Origin: Corbicula japonica
Lineage: Eukaryota > Mollusca > Bivalvia > Venerida > Cyrenidae
Length of the DNA: 64,000 nucleotides
Direction of reading: 5' to 3'
NCBI GenBank assembly: GCA_038501625.1
Contig: JAZAYU010000694.1
Coordinates: forward strand, 62,001 to 126,000
The position numbers and the translations under genes were made by a program. Positions 10,374 to 27,502 of this stretch are shown one piece after another (position 1 is the stretch's first letter; every line of letters begins with the position of its first letter). The notes below the pieces were generated by a model. The model was not told where the DNA came from, did not search any database, and saw only the letters and a program-made list of their open reading frames with translations.

Positions 10374-10775
10374 CGTCATTCGGATTTAATTGAAGAGGGA
10401 GAGTTGATGATTCAGGTGTACACCATCCACATTCACCTCTACAGCTTGCAGAAATGGGGCACGCCACGGGAAAAGGTACCTTCGGTAATCTTTAGTGATG
10501 TTTTAGTTTTTACGAAATTTAGAAAGAAATTTCAACTATTAATCAATTTCTTATGACTAAAATGTGAATTTGTTACACATTTTGACGACTAAATAGTATT
10601 TTTACCGCTAAATGCATAATAATGTCGTCTGCTCAAATTTATGACATCATTTCAAAGAATGACGTCAACTGTCCGAAGGTACCTTTTCCCGTGACGCGCC
10701 TCAAATAATGGCCCCTTTACTCTTTCTGGTAAACTCTGACATATCGGGTTTGAATCCAGAACTGAGCCATGTAGT
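10374..10775 (-). pseudogene. GON-domain exon 2 split by MITE-A
   Basis: The acceptor is TTATATAG. Coding pieces are 10775-10707 and 10455-10374 once the MITE and one AAAT are removed (about 50 codons, ending in phase 1 at a GAC G/GTGAG donor). Read through the MITE, a TGA follows immediately after GAII in this orientation. Confidence 0.75.
10456..10702. mobile_element. MITE-A copy 3, in a coding exon
   Basis: A 247-bp element with ends GGGGCACGCCACGGG and CCCGTGACGCGCCTC. Its target duplication is a perfect AAAT (10452-10455, 10703-10706), which is not palindromic and so fixes the duplication length at 4 bp. Confidence 0.92.
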
Positions 10776-11234
10776 CTATATAACATAATGAAACATTAAT
10801 TGTGCATTCTACGTTTAACCCTACCTTCCCATTCAGGTATTTATTTCAGTTGATAATACATTGTTTTACATTTGTTTGTTAAATGCATTTAACAAATTAT
10901 AAACCATTTTTTTCAAAATATAATCGCTGTACGTGAACAAAACAATATGTTTTAGAATTAATGATACGTTTTACAGGTCATATCGTACGAGAATATTGCA
11001 TTTATCGTGGTGTCACACTTATTTTAATGCCAAACATCTAAGGCCTACGAGGCACTATTTATGAACATCTTCACTTTCAAAATCCTAACATATTCATGGG
11101 GCGCAAATTAGGTCAGCAATTGGTACATGTATGCATTCCCTCATAATCTGGCGATACAAGGCTTACCGATTTCTTAGTCCGAACACGTCTCTAGCTGGAC
11201 TGGAACCTTCGAGCTTTCAATCCATACTACTTAC

Positions 11235-11402
11235 CGATGCATCTATAATAATCCCCGTTCCTGTTGTGTCTATTTTAAACGATCCATGCTCAGTTACACA
11301 AGAAGCTCCCATCCCGTAAGTAATGATAGGTCTGTGGCTTCCGTTGAATAAACCCGTTGAAGATATGGCAAAACCGAGGTCAGATGTATCAATCTTTATG
11401 TT
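11235..11402 (-). CDS. GON-domain exon 1 of 2 seen
   Basis: The acceptor TTGTTTTAG and donor TCG/GTAAGT flank exactly 56 codons, starting NIKIDTSDLGFAISSTG and ending GTGIIIDAS. The phase is 0 at both ends. The Cys in MGASCVTEHG corresponds to a conserved GON cysteine. Confidence 0.75.
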
Positions 11403-11441
11403 CTAAAACAAGCGGTCGACATCATATGAGTCATGACAATA

Positions 11442-12074
11442 CCGTAAATTGGGATATTTTCGCCTTGGTTAATAATTGGCCTAATTGGCCACCCTAATGA
11501 AAAGGCGAAAATTAAACACACCAAAATATGTCACAGGTGAAAATTAAGCCCTGGTAGTGCAAACAGGAAAATTATTTTTCACACTTTGCCGACGTTGATC
11601 GCTATTTATCGCTTATAAAAACAACTCGATAAATATCATAATTTTAAATTTCAATTAGTGTTTAAGTTTGTTGGATTATTGTGTGTTGCAATAAATGTTG
11701 TGAAAATGTAGGATTGGTTTTTAAATTAGTGTTTTAAATATCATATCGTTATTTGCATTACACTTATATAATTTTATGCATTTTAATTTTATATTTCTGC
11801 ATGTAAAGTTTTTTTTTGTATTTAAAATAATAATGTGAATAATTTAGCAGTCTTTTGTTGCTTTCTCCTACATTGTATTGTTTATTAATATGTCTAAAAT
11901 AAATGCTAACCAATCTGATAAATTAGTGTACAAGACATGACAAAATAACGTACTTGTGTTTATTTTTCGCCACACAATGATTAATGGCCAAAATTAAATT
12001 AGCCAAAATAAAACACAGGCACTTTGAGGCAAAGTGGCCAAAATATGACGACGCCAAAATATCCCAATTTACGG
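11442..12074. mobile_element. TA-flanked MITE (CCGTAAATTGGG ends)
   Basis: The inverted ends CCGTAAATTGGGATATTTTC and GCCAAAATATCCCAATTTAC (continuing to GG) are flanked by TA, the Tc1/mariner-type target. It is 633 bp, AT-rich and non-coding. It begins 40 bp upstream of the first visible GON exon. Confidence 0.85.
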
Positions 12075-12138
12075 TATCGCGTGCAAGTTTGTATAAAAAG
12101 TTAAAAGTAAAATATGCCTATCATTAAACTGTACACCA

Positions 12139-13740
12139 AGAAGACACAGCTCGTTTGCTTTTCAGTAGTACTAGAAGACACAGCTCGTTTGCTTTTCAGT
12201 AGAACTAGAAGACACAGCTAGTTTGCTTTTCAGTAGTACTAGAAGACACAGCTCGTTTGCTTTTCAGTAGAACTGGAAGACACAGCTAGTTTGCTTTTCA
12301 GTAGTACTAGAAGGCACAGCTAGTTTGCTTTTCAGTAGCACTAGAAGACACAGCTAGTTTGCTTTTTAGTAGAACTAGAAGACACAGCTAGTTTGCTTTT
12401 CAGTAGTACTGGAATGCACAGCTAGTTTGCTTTTCAGTAGAACTAGAAGACACAGCTAGTTTGCTTTTCAGTAGAACTAGAAGACACAGCTAGTTTGCTT
12501 TTCAGTAGAACTAGAAGACACAGCTAGTTTGCTTTTCAGTAGTACTAGAAGGCACAGCTAGATTGCTTTTCAGTAATACCAGAAGACACAGCTAGTTTGC
12601 TTTTCAGTAGAACTAGAAGACACAGCTTGTTTGCTTTTCAGTAGAACTAGAAGACACAGCTAGTTTGCTTTTCAGTAGTACTAGAAGACACAGCTAGTTT
12701 GCTTTTCAGTAGTACTAGAAGACACAGCTCGTTTGCTTTTCAGTAGAACTAGAAGACACAGCTAGTTTGCATTTCAGTAGAACTAGAAGACACAGCTCGT
12801 TTGCTTTTCAGTAGAACTAGAAGACACAGCTAGTTTGCTTTTCAGTAGAACTAGAAGACACAGCTTGGTTGCTTTTCAGTAGAACTAGAAGACACAGCTC
12901 GTTTGCTTTTCAGTAGAACTAGAAGACACAGCTCGTTTGCTTTTCAGTAGTACTAGAAAACACAGCTAGTTTACTTTTCAGTAGAACTAGAAGACACAGC
13001 TAGTTTGCTTTTCAGTAGAACTGGCAGACACAGCTCGTTTGCTTTTCAGTAGTACTAGAAGACACAGCTAGTTTGCTTTTCAGTAGAACTAGAAGACACA
13101 GCTAGTTTGCTTTTCAGTAGAACTAGAAGACACAGCTAGTTTGCTTTTCAGTAGAACTAGAAGACACAGCTAGTTTGCTTTTCAGTAGAACTAGAAGACA
13201 CAGCTCGTTTGCTTTTCAGTACTGCTAGAAGACACAGCTAGTTTGCTTTTCAGTAGTACTAGAAGACACAGCTAGTTTGCTTTTCAGTAGTACTAGAAGG
13301 CACAGCTCGTTTGCTATTCAGTAGTACTAGAAGACACAGCTTGTTTGCTTTTCAGTAGTACTAGAAGACACATCTAGTTTGCTTTTCAGTGGTACTAAAA
13401 GACACAGCTCGTTTGCTTTTCAGTAGAACTAGAAGACACAGCTAGTTTGCTTTTCAGTAGTACTAGAAGACACAGCTCGTTTGCTTTTCAGTAGAACTAG
13501 AAGACACAGCTCGTTTGCTTTTCAGTAGTGCTAGAAGACACAGCTAGTTTGCTTTTCAGTAGTACTAGAAGATACAGCTAGTTTGCTTTTCAGTAGTACT
13601 AGAAGGCATAGCTCGTTTGCTTTTCAGTAGTACTAGAAGACACAGCTCGTTTGCTTTGTAGTAGAACTACAAGACACAGCTAATTTGCTTTTCAGTAGAA
13701 CCAGAAGACACAGCTAGTTTGCTTTTCAGAAGTACTAGAA
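12139..13740. repeat. 34-bp minisatellite, about 47 copies
   Basis: The unit is AGAAGACACAGCT(A/C)GTTT, then GCTTTTCAGTAG(T/A)ACT. The 1.6-kb array is highly homogeneous, with two recurrent variant positions (A/C in the GCTxGTTT motif, T/A before ACT) and a few GGCACAG units. It is not coding. Confidence 0.97.
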
Positions 13741-13887
13741 TTCATCTATTCGGATAAGGCCACGATTAGATCGGTTGTATGTAAGGTTTACACGGGTGGT
13801 CAACCGTATAAGCCATGTGTTATGTGTGAGGCAGGCTTTAGCCTGGATCAGTTTTGTTGCAGTGTGTGTTGCGGTAATTTCTTACTT

Positions 13888-14308
13888 GGGGCACGTCACG
13901 GGAAAATGTACATTCGGTCATATTTTAAGACATTTTTGTCGGAATGACATAAACTTTAAAAGCTCGTCTGGTTCGGTGACTGTATTTGTAACAACTGATT
14001 CATACAACACATAAACAAGAAGTACGTTTTCGGTGACGTCGCCTTAAAAGGCGCCAAATGTAACGTCTGGAACGTCGCACAATTACGCTAAATTATAACA
14101 ATTTTAGTTGTTACTTTATTTAGAATGAACTTAAAAATATATATATTTTTTTTCATAACTAAGAAGTGATTTTATTACACATTTTAACAATAAAATGATA
14201 TTTTTACCGCGAAATGCATAATAATTAAAACCATTCGTTCAGCTTTATGACGTCATTTCAAGGATTTACGTCAACTGTCCGAAGGTACCTTTTCCCGTGA
14301 CGTGCCCC
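13888..14308. mobile_element. MITE-A copy 4, enlarged
   Basis: Ends GGGGCACGTCACGGG and CCCGTGACGTGCCCC match the family, but the element is 421 bp. About 170 bp of unrelated sequence is inserted near 13950-14100. The flanking four bases differ (ACTT, ATTT), so the duplication has decayed. Confidence 0.82.
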
Positions 14309-15157
14309 ATTTAATGAGCATAATTATAAGTTATACAAAACTGAGCGCGTTTATCAAGTGTGTACTTTTGTTAAAAGTATTTAGAGCGGTGATGAATCAT
14401 TAGTTGTTGTTTATGGCTAAAATTTGGGCTGAAAATTACATTTTATAAACGACGTGTAAATACAATCAACAACAAGTAATTACAAAGATTAATCAAAGAT
14501 GGAAAAAATACATTTAACAATAAGTATACACCTTCGTACTAGGGCATTACTTTCTTGATGTTTGGGCTATTACCCTAAAATGAATAATTAACTGATTTAT
14601 AAGTAAAACTTCATTCAAAATGACGGACAACTGACTGCTCTAAATCATTTAGAATACTGACACCCACAGAATACAAAGTCACAACATCAGTTAATAAAGC
14701 GTATGTTCAACTTTATAAACGAATTACGCTTTTATATAAATGAACATTAAATTTTGGAACCAATATATGTGATATTCTTCTATTTCTGTAAAATTAAATT
14801 CATTTCATTCTGATCTTAATGTTTTATAATTGTTTATAGTCCAACTCACTTCTTGAGCAAATCAGTTTGAATGCGTAAACTTGTCGCCTATCGTTTAGTT
14901 TTCCAATATGACTGTTAAATTTGACCAATTTTTCTAATAAATCAGTTAGTATTTATTGCAGTTTTATTGAAAGTTTAAGAGCCATAGCTCAATTATCAAG
15001 CCAGTAATGCCCCAATACTAAGGTTTATACCTACATATAGAAAAGTTGTTAAGTGTACATTAGACTAAGTGCTACTTATATCCACAAGGATACGGAACAC
15101 TTACTTACTGATTTAACAAATTAAACACATCAATCAGTTGGCCTGTACTTTACAATT
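14309..15157. other. Upstream of the C1q gene; no feature resolved
   Basis: AT-rich sequence that would contain the promoter of the C1q-domain gene if its first exon is correctly placed. I see no convincing TATA box or other promoter element and no coding frame. Confidence 0.4.
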
Positions 15158-20935
<5,778 letters not shown>

Positions 20936-20999
20936 GAATTTGAAACAACTGTAAAGACCACTGCGGTATTTTCTGATTTCAAAACGTTTTGAACTTTAC

Positions 21000-21260
21000 G
21001 TAAGCGCCGTTTACACAACAAGGTCGAAACCAGGTAAAAAATCGTCCTTGACCTGAAACATAAGTTGATTCACATCTATTGCAATCTTCTTAGGACGTTT
21101 ACAATCATATCCTTCAAACTGAACTATTCTGGAAAGAGACATAAACGGTGTGCACATAAAATTCAGAAAGCTGTGAAATCGGAAACTACCGAAAACGTCT
21201 TTTACACACTGTTTAGTATAGCGGTTTCTTCCCAAGATTCTTTATTGTATGTTTCTTAGG
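21000..21260 (-). other. Unidentified minus-strand open frame
   Basis: A minus-strand frame gives SLSRIVQFEGYDCKRPKKIA, then DVNQLMFQVKDDFLPGFDL, which looks more protein-like than its surroundings. It starts 65 bases after the C1q stop, on the opposite strand, and could be a fragment of a mobile-element gene. I do not recognise the family. Confidence 0.25.
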
Positions 21261-21479
21261 TTTTAAAAACCTTAATATTTTATACCACTGTACCGGGATA
21301 CTAGAAAATTCAACGAACAATCAGAACATGGACAATAGTTTGAGTCAAGTTGTGCAAATGTTAGATGGAATTTGGTCACCGCTGTTTAAGCATAATCTAT
21401 GGCAGTTTAATTTCAATGATTATGTTAAACACGAGTCATCGCAGAAGTTGTTCAACGAGGAATGTAAGATTAAAAAATG

Positions 21480-21670
21480 AAATATGCATATCAGGAATGG
21501 CCACATCCAGCATACACAGCCTCCCCACACAGCCAAAAAGTAGACAGGAAAAGAGAGCATGGTATTACAAAAATCAGTTTCAAAAAGGTCGCCACAAACA
21601 AATAACGAAAGTGAGAACCAGAGGGGTTACCGCCTTGGAACGGTCAGTTGCAAAACAAATTGCCACTGGG
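21480..21670. repeat. Dispersed repeat, copy 3 (inverted)
   Basis: The reverse complement matches 240-440 and 6001-6118, sharing TGAAATATGCATATCAGGAA and CGCCACAAACAAATAACGAA. It supplies the first half of a 158-codon open frame (21365-21841) whose second half is LINE sequence, so that frame is not a gene. Confidence 0.65.
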
Positions 21671-21739
21671 GGGTTAAAACCAGGTTCTAGGGTGCACCAA
21701 CCTCACACTTGGCCCAACAAAAGAAATCTATTTTACACT

Positions 21740-22750
21740 TACTTAAATATGTATAGAAATGTAATATCATCTATAAATAGAAAACACATGTGTAAAGCAA
21801 GGTCTGGTTATAAAAAATATGTTAAGATCAAAACGTCATGAATTTAGAAAACAAAATACAAATAATCTTTTAAATATGAGAGTTCAAAATGCCAAAGAAT
21901 ATTGGAAAATGTTAAAAAAATATTTCTAACATACATTACCCCAGCACATAAAGTGCTAATATTGCAAGATACTTTAATGCTATAACAATCCTGACGATCA
22001 ATTTTTCCAGGCAGATGATGATGTAATATTATTTAACGAACGGTTCTTAAATAATGAATTTTCAATAATGTTTCAGGAATTAGATGAGGTTATCTGTAAC
22101 GAAGAGATTTTAAAAAGCTATAAAACAGTTAAAAATGGTTCAAGTGGTGGGCCTGATTGATTATTAAATGAGATATTTAGATACAGGACAGATGTTTTGA
22201 CTCCCTATAATCGGTGTTTTATTTCAAACGTGCTTTAATAAGGAGTATTTCACTTTGTTTTAATAATAATCAAGACCCTAACTGCCATTTTTTGACTTTA
22301 AGAAAGCATTTGATATTGTTGTATGAGTTAGTCTCTTGTTTAAACTAATAAAATCTGGAGTTAGAGGAAACATTCTTAATGTCATTAGAATCAATGAGGT
22401 TAAATGGTATTGATAACATTGATACGGGTACATTTAAATTATAAGTACTTTTATATGCTGCCGATATTGTTTTATTTGCTATTAGTGTAGAAAACTTGCA
22501 GAAATCTGTAAATGTTTTAGCCAATTACTGTTTAAGGTGGAAACTAGTTGTTAACACAGAAAAAACGAAGATAATGGTATTTACATGTAGAAAGGCAGGT
22601 AACATACGTCTAAATCTTTTCAGATTTTTCCATAACGGAACTAAAAGTGAAATTGTTAAAAAATATATGTAGTTGGATGTAATGTTTACATCTGGTGGAG
22701 CTTTTAACGTGCACGATTATTTGACAGTCACATTTAGAAGTTTATGGCAT
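21740..22750 (+). pseudogene. Non-LTR retrotransposon (LINE) relic
   Basis: Broken frames keep the order of a LINE reverse transcriptase. First comes a linker with RKHMCKARSGYKKYV and EYWKMLK, then KTVKNGSSGGPD, FFDFKKAFDIV, SGVRGNILNVI and LLYAADIVLFA (the YxDD box, degraded from YADD). NYCLRWKLVVNTEKTKIMVF and VMFTSGGAF follow. There are several stops and frameshifts, and the fingers/palm region between the SSGGPD and FDFKKAFD motifs is mostly deleted. It is inactive. The family resembles the relic at 60640-61175. Confidence 0.8.
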
Positions 22751-23273
22751 GAACATAAGGAAAAACACAATCTTTAAAGTCAATTGATGGATAGAAAGAA
22801 GATACCGTTACTTAAATATCCTTTTTTGTAAATTACCTCCCTTTTAATTAAATAAAGAACAAAATTGATTTTTCACAACCACGTATTGGTTTTTCTATTT
22901 TTCTTTTTTTAAACCGATAGATAATGAACCGAAAACTTCCAAGATAAACATGTTGGTGATCAAATTTCTCCAGATATTTCGATCAACTGGCATCATTAGT
23001 GCCATAGGAGTTGTCCATGTTATTTTTGTCAAGTTTTCATTTTGACTCAGTATATTTATTTTGTGTATCTTACCATGTCATACTGTTTATTGATTGTGTT
23101 TCCTGTTTAAATGTTCATGGACCTTATTGGCTTATTACATAATAAAGATATCTTTCTCGAAGTATGGACTGTCGCCCTGGATGAAGCTTTAAATTAATAG
23201 CGTTTAAACAGTATAATTGAGCATTAGCTTTAGCTGGATGTAATTAACGGCCAATGACCTTAAATAAAAAAAT
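22751..23273. other. Spacer, possible LINE tail
   Basis: AT-rich with no clear coding. It may include the LINE 3' end, but I cannot place a tail or target duplication. Confidence 0.35.
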
Positions 23274-24284
23274 AAAACAAGAGGGTCCATAGGACCCTGG
23301 GTCGCTCAACTGTCAACAACTGCTCAATGCTTGAAAAATGTATGCAAGTGTGGTAAAGTTAAAAAATATCTAAAGTATAGTCCTATGAGTTTCGGAGAAA
23401 AATGATTTTTCATGTTTTCTTATATAAATTAATGAAAACTAAGAATACCCTGGGGCTTGGCCAATTTTGGCCCAGGGGACATAATTTGAACATCTACTAG
23501 ACATCTACTAGAAAATTCTACATACCAAATATCTAAGCTTTAGGCATTGAGGTTTCCAGTAGGAAGATTTTTAAAGTTTTCCTTTTTCACATATTAAGGG
23601 CCCCTGAGGCGGGGACAATTTTTACCCTAAGGCCAACTTTTAAACAAAGTCGATAAATGGTATCTACACAATACCCAGCACCAAAAATCTAAGGTCTAGT
23701 CCGATTAGTTTCGGAGAAAAATTAATTTTCATGTTTTTTTATCTATAACTACAAATAATTTATATATGTAAACCAAGAGAACCCTAGGGCGTGGCCGATT
23801 TTGGCTCAGGGGACATAATTTTAACAAATTTAGTAGACATCAATTAGACAATGCTACTTACCAAATATCTAAGCTATACGTATTCTGGTTGTGAGAAGAA
23901 CATTTTTTAAAGATTTCCTATATAAGTCTATGTAAAATGAAGTAACCCCTGGGGCGGGGCCAATTTTGACCCAGGGAAATAATTTGAACAATCCAAACAA
24001 TTCCAAATGTCTCCAGGCCTTGTGGTTTTAGACAAGAAGATTTTTAAAGATTTCCCTTTAGGTTAACATGGCAGCCAGAGTTCTGCATGGAATTGATTTC
24101 TTTGAACAACTTTGGAAGAGCTCAATGCAAGGAACATCCGTGGCAAGTTTAATCAACTTTTGGCCGAGGGGTTTAAGAGGAGATGTCGTTTAAATTAAAA
24201 GTGTACGGACGGACGACGGACGCCGGACAAATTGCGATCACAAAAGCTCACCTTGTCACTCTGTGACAGGTGAGCTAAAAAAAA
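23274..24284. mobile_element. ~1-kb bivalve-type repeat element
   Basis: It starts AAAACAAGAGGGTCCATAGG and ends near CTCTGTGACAGGTGAGCTAA. The interior has three similar ~200-bp segments with GGGG(C/A)-rich cores (CCTGGGGC, CAATTTTGGCCCAGGGGACA and close variants), each followed by ACCAAATATCTAAG. A GACGGACGACGGACGCCGGA stretch lies near 24209. I recognise the two ends as those of an abundant bivalve repeat, from memory. No protein is encoded. Confidence 0.65.
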
Positions 24285-24591
24285 CTCTCATCCTAAAGAA
24301 TAATTTGTCGTTCGCTGTGAACCACAGTCCTCTATAGATTGTTGAAATGATTATTTAACCGCAAATATTAGATAGATACAATTGAACGCTGAAGGCACCG
24401 AACAAAACTAATATCAAAATATTGCAGACTCAGTTTGATTGGGCCTCTTCATGTCAGTAATGGAAGTGCCTATTTTTGATCACGCCACCTTGCCACTGCA
24501 ATTCAATTTTTACACAAAATCGTGCTCAGCGGCATTCAAAGGGCTACATGTTTGATCACAACACTGATTGATCATACCTACCTTAACATAT

Positions 24592-24835
24592 GAGGCACGC
24601 CACGGGAAAAGGTACATTCGGGCATTTTTGTGTAACATTACTATATTTAGAAAGAACTATTAAATTTCTATTATTTTCTCATAACAAAACAGTGATTTTG
24701 TTACACATTTTTGACAATAAAATGGTATTTTTACCGCGAATTGCATAATAATTAATGTCGTCTGCTCTACTTTATGACGTCGTTTCCAGTATTGACGTCA
24801 ACTGCCCGAAGGTACCTTTTCCCGTGGCGTACCTC
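24592..24835. mobile_element. MITE-A copy 6
   Basis: A 244-bp element with ends GAGGCACGCCACGGGAAAAG and CTTTTCCCGTGGCGTACCTC. The target duplication is ATAT (24588-24591, 24836-24839). Confidence 0.92.
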
Positions 24836-24968
24836 ATATCTTGATCAACTACCATTCTGAATAGAGAACTTAAATTGATTCAAAGTAATCCTTTATTACA
24901 AATTACTCATACAAGCTATTTCATTACATGTATAATGATAATTGAGAGAGCTTCTCACACAATGAAGT

Positions 24969-25204
24969 GAGCCACGCCACGAGAAATTGTGCCTTCGTCA
25001 AGATGACGTCAACGCTAAAAGTAACGAAATAAAGTTAAGCAAGACGACATTGTGTATAATACATTTTAGGGAAAAGTATATTATTTTCCCAAAGTTTATT
25101 TATGGAATCTAGTTATATTTTTACGAAAATGGTACCTCTCCAAAACTAGTAAACAAGTAAATGACCAATAACTTACGGTGACACATTATCCTGCGACGAG
25201 GCTC
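24969..25204. mobile_element. MITE-A copy 7, degenerate
   Basis: The left end GAGCCACGCCACGAGAAA and the weak right end CTGCGACGAGGCTC give about 236 bp. The four flanking bases (AAGT, AACT) differ at one position. It keeps the TGACGTCA and the GTTAAGCAAGACGACATTGT core in the reverse orientation relative to copy 6. Confidence 0.7.
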
Positions 25205-25550
25205 AACTATATTTTTTCGGATACTACACGTTTGGATATTATTCATACAATACAACTTATGAAAGCATGAAATAACTAAAACATGGACGAACAAACATGT
25301 GTTGAGGAGAAATGGGCATGTCTATTGTCAAAAAACAATCTTGAAGTATCGTTCTTTGGGGAGAGGTTTAGATTCGGGTTAAGTTTCACACAAGATGCAT
25401 TAGGTTCTTAAAATAATTTGGAATAAAAACTCTAAAATTGTAATTCCTGTTAAGAATCTATATTTAAAGTTAATTTCATTCTATTAAAATTAAACTACTG
25501 TTTGATTGCATTTTTTACTCTGTGCATATGTGTTGAATGAAAACTTGTCC

Positions 25551-25683
25551 TGAAAACTAAATCTGGAGACCAGTCTGAAATCTCATATATCTGATTGGCT
25601 GATATTGTCACTAATTTGTATTTCAGCCAATCAGATGCTTTAGGTTTGAGACTGGTCTTCAATCTCGGTTTTATGATCGTGGT
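25551..25683. mobile_element. MITE-B hairpin copy, degenerate
   Basis: Arms include GACCAGTCTGAAATCTCAT / GGTTTGAGACTGGTC and CTGATTGGCTGA / TCAGCCAATCAG. The central GGCGAC core is replaced by TTGTCACTAATTTG. Confidence 0.8.
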
Positions 25684-25789
25684 CCAAATTTTGTGCAAAC
25701 ATTGCCCGGAGTTTGATTAGTCGCAATTGTTTTTATTTCAACTTACAGTGTACAAATATAAAATTACAACAAGTGCAAACACAATTCAA

Positions 25790-26060
25790 TGACGGTTAAG
25801 TCCATAATGATTAAAACTAATAAAAACAACTCTTTACAATGCTTCCACGTTCATATAAACTAAATGAAATAAATGAATCAGCAATACATCAAGGCCATAT
25901 GCTTGAAACTAATAAACTAAACCTTGCTTAATCTTCCAAGATCATATGATTAAAACTGATGAATTAACTGAATTCCATGCTTTCAAGTTCACATGATTAA
26001 AACTGATGAAATAACTGATTCCAATGATTTCATGTTCATATGATTAAACTGATAAAATTG
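25790..26060. repeat. Degenerate ~51-bp tandem repeat
   Basis: Recurring TCATATGATTAAAACTGAT(G/A)AA motifs, about five diverged units. Low complexity and non-coding. Confidence 0.65.
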
Positions 26061-27244
26061 ATCAAATGTGTTCTTGTGAATGTGTGAATGTCTTTCCCAC
26101 TGTTACAATGTCGTTTTCATGTCCGTTACAATGGATCTTGGCTCTTCTGATGTATTCTGCAACAAAAAGAAAATGTTTACATGAAATTTGTCTTTCTTCA
26201 ACACGTAACAGTTTGGCTACTAAATGTACTGTTTATTGGTGTAAATATTTAGGTGCGCTCAACCCGGGGGACTAGTCGGTGTGAGCAGCAGTTTTCTTTA
26301 ACATATAAACATAATAAATCAAATCGAGATCGCACTATTTTCATTTTTGTCCTGTTCGTCAGCTTTCAAATTTTCAAAGTTCCTTTTCACTCGTTTCTTC
26401 AGACGTGATGGGAGTATCGGTACATATTATATCAGTACATTAAACAACATAGTTACATGTCGAACACTTATTAATACATGTAATTTAGACCATTTCCCGA
26501 AACTGTTAATCGTTAAGGAACATGTTAAAATAACAACATGTTACATAATTATAAAGTGCATCTTATAATATAAAGAAGACATGATATGACACGTATTAAT
26601 AAACCACTAAGCTATATTTTATGCCAAAATCTCCGTTCTAATTCACCATTCAACATATGCCCAAGGCAGTATAAGAAACTATAGCCTTAAAAACTTACGT
26701 CAAAATGAAGTCTATCATGAAAAAAGTGATTTAAAGTAGATATAAAGTTTTCGTCAAAGGGTTACCTAGACATTAAGTTTTCGTCTAAGAGTTACAGTTA
26801 GACAACATTCAAAGCGAGATGCGAGTATTTCCACAATTATAAACTTAAAAACTTACTTCGAAATAGAGACTATTGTAAACGTCATTTGGTCTGACCGACA
26901 CATTTGGGCGTTTTATTGAGTACTGAAAATGATAACAAAGGTAACATATTCAATAGTCAGTATCATTTTGTCGCGAATAATACATGTATTATGACAGAAG
27001 TCAATTAAATACCTCGAAACGTTCAACACGTTTCGAACATTTTTATATAGGTACAATAAAAGCAGTTTAATATACTACTCAACATTTGATAAGGATCACT
27101 TAACAGATTATGTTTATTTCTTAAATAAGTTTGAAACGATAAAATAGTTACTGATATTCCATAAATGTGTTCATTTTTTGACATCAACTTTTTACCAAAC
27201 AAAGGAATGGGTCGGCTTACTGTTTACGTGGAAAAGCGATTGAA
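26061..27244. other. AT-rich spacer
   Basis: Contains short internal duplications (AAGTTTTCGTCAAAGGGTTAC / AAGTTTTCGTCTAAGAGTTAC near 26745-26800). The 69- and 73-codon frames here match nothing I know. Confidence 0.4.
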
Positions 27245-27460
27245 GCTTAGTAGGGGCATTAATTAGGGATATAACGGAGAGCTTAGTAGGGGCATTAGTT
27301 AGGGATATAACGGAGAGCTTAGTAGGGGCATTAGTTAGGGATATAACACAGAGCTTAGTAGGGGCATTAGTTAGGGATATAACGGAGAGCTTAGTAGGGG
27401 CATTAGTTAGGGATATAACGGAGAGCTTAGTAGGGGCATTAATTAGGGATATAACGGAGA
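27245..27460. repeat. 36-bp tandem repeat, 6 copies
   Basis: The unit is GCTTAGTAGGGGCATTA(G/A)T followed by TAGGGATATAACGGAGA. It is nearly identical across six copies and ends about 40 bp before the left end of the mariner element. Confidence 0.95.
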
Positions 27461-27502
27461 GCGATCTCTATCAAATTTTGAGTAGTATATTTTTCACAAG
27501 TA

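Larger units (their letters stand above)
10374..11402 (-). pseudogene. GON-domain protein fragment, MITE-interrupted
   Basis: Two minus-strand exons encode most of the C-terminal half of a GON domain, the module defined by C. elegans GON-1 and vertebrate ADAMTS9/20, extracellular metalloproteases of matrix remodelling. Exon one (11402-11235) gives GLFNGSHRP, then CVTEHGSFKIDTTGTG. Exon two (10775-10374) gives TTWLSSGFKPDMSEF, then SASCRGECGWCTPES and LPLQL. The pair GSFxIDxxGTG and CxGxCGWCTP is diagnostic to my eye. Splice sites are good and the junction phase is 0. A 247-bp MITE with AAAT duplications interrupts exon two; excising it gives one continuous frame. Neither a protease domain nor earlier GON exons were found upstream, so the fragment may be a decayed or isolated GON gene and need not be an ADAMTS. 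Confidence 0.72.

Noticed and set aside
12139..13740. CRISPR-like array
   Set aside because: The repeats are directly adjacent without unique spacers and the window is eukaryotic, so it is a minisatellite.
21365..21841. 158-codon open frame
   Set aside because: It is a chance fusion of a dispersed repeat and the 5' part of a LINE relic.
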